Shown here in pieces: positions 15,246-20,981 of a stretch of 23,092 nt of DNA. Origin of the DNA: Candidatus Heimdallarchaeota archaeon. Lineage in GTDB: Archaea; Asgardarchaeota; Heimdallarchaeia; Heimdallarchaeales; Kariarchaeaceae. Below the pieces are notes generated by a model. The model did no database searches and had not been told where the DNA came from. It was given only the letters and a program-made list of their open reading frames with translations. The DNA lies in contig WAMJ01000054.1 in the NCBI GenBank assembly GCA_015522385.1, positions 1 to 23,092 on the forward strand, written 5' to 3'. Positions within the stretch are counted from its first letter, which is position 1; every line of letters starts with the position of its first letter. The position numbers were made by a program, and so were the translations under genes.

Positions 15246-16384
15246 CTTGTCGCCTCCTGTACGAGGTACATCCGAATTACTAAAACTGTAAGAGCAATGA
15301 TGAAAATGGGCTGAAACCATAGTGTAAGTCCGGTGTTAACAGAATAAAGTGTCTGGAATGGGATCTTCAACATGTATAAAATCGACAATATGGATATTGC
15401 AATTGTCCACGTAACAATAATCTTCTTGATCATGAAGTACAAGAGGGCTATGAGGAGTGAATTCACGATAAGGACTAGCGAAAATTGGATACTCACGATG
15501 ATTAGACTAGTAGAGAATTTGAACTCTCCGAAGACAATGTAATTGAGATATGTATAGGGCACAACTGTTCCGAATGCAATGAGTGCAAGTCTAAGGAAAA
15601 GCACAGGGATCCTTCTAGAGAGTATCTTCTCCCGACCATTGGGAATAGTCCAGAGATATTGGATTTCACTCAGTCTGAGTGTAAGATAAGACATTGACAT
15701 AAATGCAACAACACTCCAGAGAACAATGGGAAATAATATTGTGCTTCTTAGATTCTCGATGACAAGGATACTCAGGTTGATTTGAGGGGTTGCGATTGGG
15801 GTAAATTTGTATCCCATAATAGTAAGAAAGCCAATAGAAGTGACTTCCGCAATGTCCATTTGTGGTATTTGGCTAAAAATCATGTAATCTTCAGTTAGTT
15901 TTCCTCCGAATCTATCCCAGATAATCGCAACTATGACTCCCGCTATTGAAAGGGCTATCTGTGACTTGAGCTGATCTAATATTGTCTGTAATGGTAGTCT
16001 GATCTCTATTGAGACATATGCCCAAACTGAACTCACTGTTTCTGGTTCTGATATCTCTACCCTAAACTGAAGTATAGATGCTCTCTCAACTCTCATGAAT
16101 AAATTCGTGGGTTCCCTTCCCTCCCCCTGCCACATAATAGTCTGATTGTACAGAATATTTGTTCCACTCTCTGAGAAATCGAGTATCAAAACATTATAAC
16201 TGGTATTTAGGTAGATCTCAGCATTGATTTCTGAATGTGAGTATAAGGAAATGCTCTTGTTGTACATCCAGTCGCTACCTTCAATGGTCTTCTCTGTATA
16301 GACCTCAGTTCTTAACCCGACGATCATGGTCCATGTGATCATGATGAGTAGAAAACTAAGGCAGAACCGACCTAAAGGGTTAAT
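15242..16384 (-). CDS. ABC exporter permease 1 with extracellular domain, probable ATT start
   Basis: The 380-residue product has an N-terminal helix, an outer domain of about 105 residues rich in sequons (NKS, NTS, NQT), then about six membrane helices. The obvious ATG at 16342 would cut the first helix in half. Reading on upstream in frame gives NPLGRFCLSFLLIM before it, completing a membrane segment with a basic residue in front. The only candidate start there is ATT at 16384, which lies 8 bases after GGAGG (16397-16393) and overlaps the ATPase stop (ATTAA). I therefore place the start at ATT 16384, with ATG 16342 as the conventional alternative. It partners the permease at 14106-15245. 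Confidence 0.8.
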   Translation of the reverse strand: MNPLGRFCLSFLLIMITWTMIVGLRTEVYTEKTIEGSDWMYNKSISLYSHSEINAEIYLNTSYNVLILDFSESGTNILYNQTIMWQGEGREPTNLFMRVERASILQFRVEISEPETVSSVWAYVSIEIRLPLQTILDQLKSQIALSIAGVIVAIIWDRFGGKLTEDYMIFSQIPQMDIAEVTSIGFLTIMGYKFTPIATPQINLSILVIENLRSTILFPIVLWSVVAFMSMSYLTLRLSEIQYLWTIPNGREKILSRRIPVLFLRLALIAFGTVVPYTYLNYIVFGEFKFSTSLIIVSIQFSLVLIVNSLLIALLYFMIKKIIVTWTIAISILSILYMLKIPFQTLYSVNTGLTLWFQPIFIIALTVLVIRMYLVQEATR

Positions 16385-17312
16385 CCCCCATCCCTCCTAT
16401 CTTATCAACGAAAATCTGCTCCAACAAGCTTCGTGTGGGGGATATCGATAAATTACCTAATTCGGATGTAACTCGATCCATTTCATCCTTATAGGCTTTG
16501 AACTCAAGGGTAATTCCTTTCCTCCCTGAGATTTTCACCCCTAATTTCCTCAGTCTATATTCTACTTCTTTAATTTCCTCCTTTGACCTAAAGCGGATAC
16601 TATATTCCCTCCTGTAATCAGATTCAATGAGGTCAGACATTAATGAATCCATGACAAGTCGCCCTTTATTGATGAAAATCACTCTGTCACATATTCTCTC
16701 TAGATCATGTAGTATGTGACTGAGAATAATTACTGTAATGTCCTTCTCCCAAGCGATCTCTTGGAGGTACTCAAGGATCTCTAATCGAGCCTTGACGTCT
16801 AGGTTTGCCGTTGGTTCATCTAGAAAGATGTACTTTGGATACCCTATTATTGCCTGCGCTATCCCAAACTTCTGTTTCATTCCTGCTGACAATTTTTGAA
16901 AATTCTTGTCTTTGTAATCCTCCAAATCAAATCTCTTCAGGAGTCTTTCTGCTTCTCTCTCCGCAGTTGGTACATCGAGTCCTCTTACTTGGGCCACAAA
17001 AGAGAGGTACCTGAACAGACTTAGCCATCGAGGGAATTCTGAATTCTCAAACATTGCTCCCACAAGTTTAAGTGCTGCATTTCGCTGTGAGCGTATATCT
17101 AAATTATCAATCTTAATTTGACCTGATTTAGTATAGAGTATCCCCAGCATTAGATGAACCAAAGTTGTTTTTCCTGCACCATTCTGTCCTATTAGGCCTA
17201 TGACTCTACCTTGAAGATTGAGGCTAAACTCCTCATATATCTTTTTTTTCCCATAGGAGAATTCAATTTGATCAACGGTAATCATCTGATATTTTTTTTT
17301 CGAAACATACAT
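16380..17312 (-). CDS. ABC exporter ATP-binding protein
   Basis: The 310-residue ATPase has Walker A GQNGAGKT (42-49), signature LSAGMKQ (141-147), Walker B YIFLDE (161-166) and H-loop SHIL (H199). The Q-loop position reads MFEN (E89), so the usual glutamine seems replaced. A C-terminal 100-residue extension follows the nucleotide-binding domain, as in NatA/CcmA-type subunits. ATG 17312 fits the leaderless promoter at 17313-17356; an internal ATG at 17285 lacks any ribosome site. It is the first gene of a tightly packed three-gene operon with both permeases. Confidence 0.9.
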   Translation of the reverse strand: MYVSKKKYQMITVDQIEFSYGKKKIYEEFSLNLQGRVIGLIGQNGAGKTTLVHLMLGILYTKSGQIKIDNLDIRSQRNAALKLVGAMFENSEFPRWLSLFRYLSFVAQVRGLDVPTAEREAERLLKRFDLEDYKDKNFQKLSAGMKQKFGIAQAIIGYPKYIFLDEPTANLDVKARLEILEYLQEIAWEKDITVIILSHILHDLERICDRVIFINKGRLVMDSLMSDLIESDYRREYSIRFRSKEEIKEVEYRLRKLGVKISGRKGITLEFKAYKDEMDRVTSELGNLSISPTRSLLEQIFVDKIGGMGD

Positions 17313-17356
17313 ACTAAAAAACGTTAAGTTTATTTAATCAAAAAAAAATCTAATCA
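17313..17356. promoter_or_regulatory. Bidirectional leaderless promoter
   Basis: Only 44 bases separate the divergent starts ATG 17312 (minus) and ATG 17357 (plus). The only TATA-like element is TTTATTTAA (17329-17337), which reads TTAAATAAA on the other strand. It sits almost exactly midway, 21-24 bases from each start, so one box may drive both the exporter operon and the secreted protein. Confidence 0.5.
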
Positions 17357-18037
17357 ATGGCAAAGAGGTATTTTGCTAACAAACTATCAACACTGGTTAT
17401 TTTGATGATTATCGTTATAACCTTGCTACCTAACTCAATGGTTAGTGGGACGACCTACTGGTCAACAAAAAAGACTGCTTCATTCAGGTCGGAATATTTC
17501 GATGGATTTTCTCCTTCTGTACATGGCACTGGCGAGGCTAATTGGAGGCTGGTTTATGGTACGACTACATTAGATTTGAGAGCAAAAGTCGAGGGCGCAT
17601 GGTCAACCTATAGCTATGCCTATGTAAATGCTGATTGGGACACATCTAAATACCAATCGGGTGGAAAGTACTCTGGTCTTAGTGGTAAGGAGTATCGAGC
17701 AATAGTTTACTTTGATGCAATAGGGGATATCAGGGGATACTATGCATATATGAGGGTTTCTGCAACTCTTAGGAGTGCGAGTCAAATATTGGGCACCGGA
17801 TCAAGAACATTCACCTCAAGTTATGACGGTTCTTTTTCTGTAACAACTACATCTTCAACGCTCGCTTCTTCAAGTGATATCTATGTAGAGGTGACGGTAC
17901 GTGTATATGCTTATACCCCGGTTCTCGGTCCATGGACTGATAGTAATGCGTACTACAATGGAGCGGTAGGTGGGCAACCTGATTACAATGTAACACTGAC
18001 TTCATTCAAAATACAACAGGGGTATAATTACAGTTGA
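17357..18037 (+). CDS. Secreted beta-rich protein divergent from the ABC exporter
   Basis: The 226-residue protein begins with a basic N-terminus and a signal peptide (about 1-31, ending near MVSG). The rest is rich in Ser, Thr, Tyr and Gly with alternating strand-like sequence and no cysteine, typical of an extracellular beta-sandwich. No transmembrane anchor is present; sequons NVT and NYS lie near the C-terminus. I recognise no family. It shares its promoter with the exporter operon, so co-regulation is likely; it may be the exporter's extracellular partner or unrelated cargo. Its signal peptide argues for Sec export rather than ABC export. Confidence 0.68.
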   Translation: MAKRYFANKLSTLVILMIIVITLLPNSMVSGTTYWSTKKTASFRSEYFDGFSPSVHGTGEANWRLVYGTTTLDLRAKVEGAWSTYSYAYVNADWDTSKYQSGGKYSGLSGKEYRAIVYFDAIGDIRGYYAYMRVSATLRSASQILGTGSRTFTSSYDGSFSVTTTSSTLASSSDIYVEVTVRVYAYTPVLGPWTDSNAYYNGAVGGQPDYNVTLTSFKIQQGYNYS

Positions 18038-18315
18038 TATGTGGAAAAATCAGTTTAATATAATATCGAACATAATCTAAGTGGTATGTACCATTTGTCC
18101 GATCAACTATCAACAGGTGATATTTCGCTACTGGTTCTTCCCTCCTCTGAGTTCTTCTTTTTCTAACTGATCACATCGGTTTAGGGGGTGTATGTCTGTA
18201 TTCTGCTCGAATAAAATTTTCCCAAGATATATTAAAATACATTCAACAACTGGGATATTTTCAGTTGATCTATTCTTCTAAAGTACTGGAATATGTGTTT
18301 GAATATTGCATCTGA
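18038..18315. other. Intergenic region between secreted protein and zinc-finger gene
   Basis: A/T-rich spacer between converging genes. It contains an inverted repeat CAACTG...CAGTTG (about 18247-18268) and a very short frame at 18086 listed separately. No RNA gene or mobile-element end is recognised. Confidence 0.4.
18086..18166 (+). CDS. Possible 26-residue small protein
   Basis: ATG 18086 opens a 26-codon frame ending in four Phe codons. Its only support is a TTTAATATAA box (18053-18062) at leaderless distance. The composition is not distinctive, so it is listed only as a candidate. Confidence 0.13.
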   Translation: MYHLSDQLSTGDISLLVLPSSEFFFF

Positions 18316-19137
18316 CTACTTCTTAATTTCGTATCTTTCCCTCCTCTTCTCCAGTTTATCCAGTAACTCTTCTCCGAGTCTTTTATCCCGTTCGAGTATA
18401 GTCTTGACACAGTGATCTAGCATATCCCACCACGATGAAATCCCTTCCCACTTGGGGTGGTGGAGTCTTGTCGCTTGGTAATATGGTCTGATCTTCCAGT
18501 CACTCACTACTGGGATAGACCTGTTCTTAGTCATGTACTCGATGAGATTCTCGATGATCATAGATTTCCGTTTCCCGTAGTACGATGGTAGGTCGTGCTT
18601 TGAAACACATATTGGACATCTGTCGAGGCCGAAGTGTACCCTGTTGTGGACGGAGGTCTTGGTGGTATGGCCACAGGGGAAGCGGAATTTGATGATCCTG
18701 TCGGACGATGAGCTCACCTGTGTTGGCTGAATGGTATTGGAGCTGTCCCAAATCGCGACGATCTCGGGGTGGGTGGACGCCACTGACCTCTCCGGGATCA
18801 CAATCTTGTTCACGCAGACGCTACATCCTGGGTGTCCCTTTCTCTCGACCGTCTGCATAAATGTGCTTGCGGGTCTGTCGTACACATGACCTTTGTCGCA
18901 CTTGAAGGTGAATTTTTTGGTCGAGAACGGGCTCATGTACTCCGGCCCCAATCGGTTTGAGGAATGCCAGTATTTTCTGACCTCCGGGAATACATCGCTG
19001 ATACTTGGCGATTTCTTTTTCGGCCTGTGGATACTGGATTCTAGGTGTCTCAAGAGTCGTGACGGTCGATTAAACATTACGTCCTCCCCTTCAGCTGCAC
19101 AGATCTCGCATTTGTATGTCCTTTGAGATTTCGCCAC
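18316..19137 (-). CDS. C2H2 zinc-finger plus double treble-clef (DUF4379-like) protein
   Basis: The 273-residue protein starts with a C2H2-type finger (C10, C13, H31, H37). Two zinc-ribbon/treble-clef repeats follow, of the kind seen in DUF4379 proteins: a P-E/I-x-x-W-x-S-S-N lead-in, then C80/H84 with C105/C108, and again C155/H157 with C174/C177. The last 90 residues are charged and contain SIPVVSDWKIRPYY and GISSWWDML, reminiscent of small helical repeats attached to homing endonucleases. No nuclease catalytic motif is seen. Such proteins usually bind nucleic acid. The start is GTG 19137; an in-frame TGA lies six bases upstream, so no longer form exists. Confidence 0.7.
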   Translation of the reverse strand: MAKSQRTYKCEICAAEGEDVMFNRPSRLLRHLESSIHRPKKKSPSISDVFPEVRKYWHSSNRLGPEYMSPFSTKKFTFKCDKGHVYDRPASTFMQTVERKGHPGCSVCVNKIVIPERSVASTHPEIVAIWDSSNTIQPTQVSSSSDRIIKFRFPCGHTTKTSVHNRVHFGLDRCPICVSKHDLPSYYGKRKSMIIENLIEYMTKNRSIPVVSDWKIRPYYQATRLHHPKWEGISSWWDMLDHCVKTILERDKRLGEELLDKLEKRRERYEIKK

Positions 19138-19158
19138 GTATCATCCTGTCAATATGCG

Positions 19159-19169
19159 ATTTATTAATA
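19159..19169 (-). promoter_or_regulatory. TATA-like box for the zinc-finger gene
   Basis: ATTAATAAATC on the minus strand is centred about 27 bases before GTG 19137, consistent with a leaderless GTG start. Confidence 0.45.
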
Positions 19170-19228
19170 GTTTCTGTGTTCATAAGACGATATATTTAGT
19201 TTACATGTTTCTGAATCGGAAGGTTAGT

Positions 19229-19738
19229 TTACCTCTTCTTCTCTGCAAGGTCAAGTGCCTTTCTCAGAATTTCTGGGTTAAACTTGCTCAACTGCTCGAT
19301 GCTCAATGTCCTGACTTGGTTCTCGCTAAGTGCTTTTCTCAGGATCTCCAGATCAATTTTACTTAATTGCTCAACACTCAATGATCTTATCTGTTCGTTG
19401 CCCAATAATTTAATCTGCTCATCGCTCAGATATCCTATCTGCTCATCACTCAGATATCCTATCTGCTCATCGCTCAGATATCCTATCTGCTCATCACTCA
19501 GATATCCTATCTGCTCATCACTCAGATATCCTATCTGCTCATCACTTAATGATCTTATCTGCTCATCGCTTAAAGCCCTCAGTTGCTTTATGGTCAGTCC
19601 CCGCAGTTGCTCCGGCTTGAATAGCTTGATGACTGCTACTTCCTCTTCATCGATGAATTCTTCATTGTCTTCGATCTCTGCCATCCTCTGTTGATCTCCA
19701 AGCATAGGTGTTCTGCCGATGATAAATACTTTTTCCAA
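19229..19738 (-). CDS. Truncated paralog of the Rpn-like family, repeat region only
   Basis: This frame matches only the C-terminal part of the neighbour at 19794-20753, starting at the GKVFI block and running through LGDQQRMAEIE, EEFIDE and IKLFKPEQLRGLT. The putative nuclease domain is gone. The following repeat tract is longer than in the full copies because SDEQIGYL has expanded. The longest start is TTG 19738 inside the former coding sequence; ATG 19705 and ATG 19684 are alternatives, and no convincing promoter is seen. The frame is intact, so it could be a functional repeat-only protein. A decaying fragment left by a tandem duplication is at least as likely. Confidence 0.6.
   Translation of the reverse strand: MEKVFIIGRTPMLGDQQRMAEIEDNEEFIDEEEVAVIKLFKPEQLRGLTIKQLRALSDEQIRSLSDEQIGYLSDEQIGYLSDEQIGYLSDEQIGYLSDEQIGYLSDEQIKLLGNEQIRSLSVEQLSKIDLEILRKALSENQVRTLSIEQLSKFNPEILRKALDLAEKKR
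19413..19532 (-). repeat. Five tandem 24-bp repeats encoding SDEQIGYL-type units
   Basis: Five head-to-tail 24-base units start at 19413, 19437, 19461, 19485 and 19509. They differ from one another only at one G/A position. Flanking units at 19533 and 19557 are degenerate. Unit length is a multiple of three, so the frame is kept. The near-identity points to recent expansion by slippage or unequal exchange. Confidence 0.93.
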
Positions 19739-19793
19739 CTCCGAGCAGTGAGTTAAAGAGGTTCTCTATGCTTGTTTCTTGACTGAATGGTAG

Positions 19794-20753
19794 CTACTCT
19801 TTCCTCTCTGCACGGTCGAGTGCCTCTCTCAATTTCTCCGGATCAACCTTGCTCAACTGATCAATGGTTATCATATTAATATGTTTCTCGTCCAGAGTCC
19901 TTATCTGTTCCTCGGTTAATGCCTTGAGTTGTTTATCTGTCAATGCCTCGATCTGTTCATCGGTCAATGCTTTGATTTGTTCATTGGTCAATGCCCTCAG
20001 TTGCCTCGTAGTTAGTCCCCGAATTTGCTCTGGCTTGAATAGCTTGATGACCTCTACTCCTTCCTCGGCAAGGGTCTCATCGATGAACTCCTCTTCAGAT
20101 CCGAATTTCTCGTCGATGATCTTCTTGATACTTGCTTCGATCTCTGCCATCCTCTGTTGATCTCCAAGTATAAGTATCCAACAGGTGATAAATACTTTTC
20201 CTAACAACGGGATTGATACCGAGTTCATGACCCGGTGATAGTACTCCTCGTCCCAATTCTTCAGGAGGGTCTGAAGTGAGTAGAAAACTGGATTCTCATC
20301 CTCTTCTAGCTCGATGGTGTATTTCGGATCTGTCGGGTAGATGGCTCTGACATCACAACTAGGTCCATTCAGTAACTCGGTCTTTTCTCTGTCAATCCCG
20401 ATGGAGATCATGAGGGTTCGGATATAAGGAACCCTCTCCACTTGGTTCAACCTGTACGAATTATATCTAGCTCTGTAGCAATAATGGGGCACTTGGACTA
20501 GAGTGTATGCCTTCGGTGTGGTTTCGAGCTCAATGGGGAGAATATTCTGCTGTCTATCCATTAAACCGGAGTCTACCTCAATGGTGGTTTTCCGAGGCCA
20601 TCTGTTAAGGATAGCGTTGATCTCGTCAGCGTTCTTCACGCTCCAACCTTCATCAAGATTGAAGCTTCTCCTGACCGCGTTCTCGATATCTGGAAATTTG
20701 ATGAAGAGGTACTGGAAGAAGTTCTCGGTCTTGAACATCTTGATTAATTCCAC
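19794..20753 (-). CDS. Putative Rpn-like (PD-(D/E)XK-type) protein with LTxEQ octapeptide repeats
   Basis: The 319-residue protein has two parts. Residues 1-200 form an alpha/beta domain with EVDSG (D61), LPIELET (E75, E77) and QVPHYCYRARY (87-97), an order like the D...E-x-Q core of Rpn/PD-(D/E)XK nucleases, though the lysine is not clear. Residues 240-300 are 8-residue repeats of the form LTDEQIEA, probably a helical rod or adaptor, followed by a charged tail. It is the only complete member of the family here. ATG 20753 lies 26 bases after the centre of a TATA-like box shared with the copy at 833. I assign the fold with moderate confidence and infer no specific target. Confidence 0.72.
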   Translation of the reverse strand: MELIKMFKTENFFQYLFIKFPDIENAVRRSFNLDEGWSVKNADEINAILNRWPRKTTIEVDSGLMDRQQNILPIELETTPKAYTLVQVPHYCYRARYNSYRLNQVERVPYIRTLMISIGIDREKTELLNGPSCDVRAIYPTDPKYTIELEEDENPVFYSLQTLLKNWDEEYYHRVMNSVSIPLLGKVFITCWILILGDQQRMAEIEASIKKIIDEKFGSEEEFIDETLAEEGVEVIKLFKPEQIRGLTTRQLRALTNEQIKALTDEQIEALTDKQLKALTEEQIRTLDEKHINMITIDQLSKVDPEKLREALDRAERKE

Positions 20754-20981
20754 ATGTTTACTAGACAGGAGAGCTTCATAAACTACTTGGTAATCTTTTC
20801 ATTCTCCTTCCTCGTTGGATGTTGATGGCCGAGAGTCTCTGCAATGTGGTCAATGAAGTCACTTCTCTTGATCTCTCTTTGTCATTGATAATTACACATT
20901 GTTAATAATATTCATTTATTTCGATTAAATTAAACCTCAAAATAAATTATGCACGCAACATTTATTAAACATAGTTAAGTA
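20754..20981. other. Divergent intergenic region with duplicated promoter segment
   Basis: The minus-strand promoter box AGTTTATGAA (20775-20784) serves the gene at 20753. A GATGGCCGAGA...CTGCAATGT segment from 20824 resembles one at 909 beside the first paralog, at nearly the same distance, so the duplication includes upstream DNA. The right end is A/T-rich and holds the promoter of the surface protein. Confidence 0.5.
20961..20969 (+). promoter_or_regulatory. TATA-like box for the large surface protein
   Basis: TTTATTAAA is centred 26 bases before an in-frame GTG at 20991 but only 17 bases before ATG 20982. Under the leaderless pattern of this window it favours GTG 20991. An alternative box, AAATAAATTA (20940-20949), would suit ATG 20982 with a short leader. 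Confidence 0.4.

Noticed and set aside
19413..19532. Regular short repeats resembling a CRISPR array
   Set aside because: The 24-base units are directly contiguous with no spacers and lie in frame within a protein that has the same repeats in diverged paralogs.
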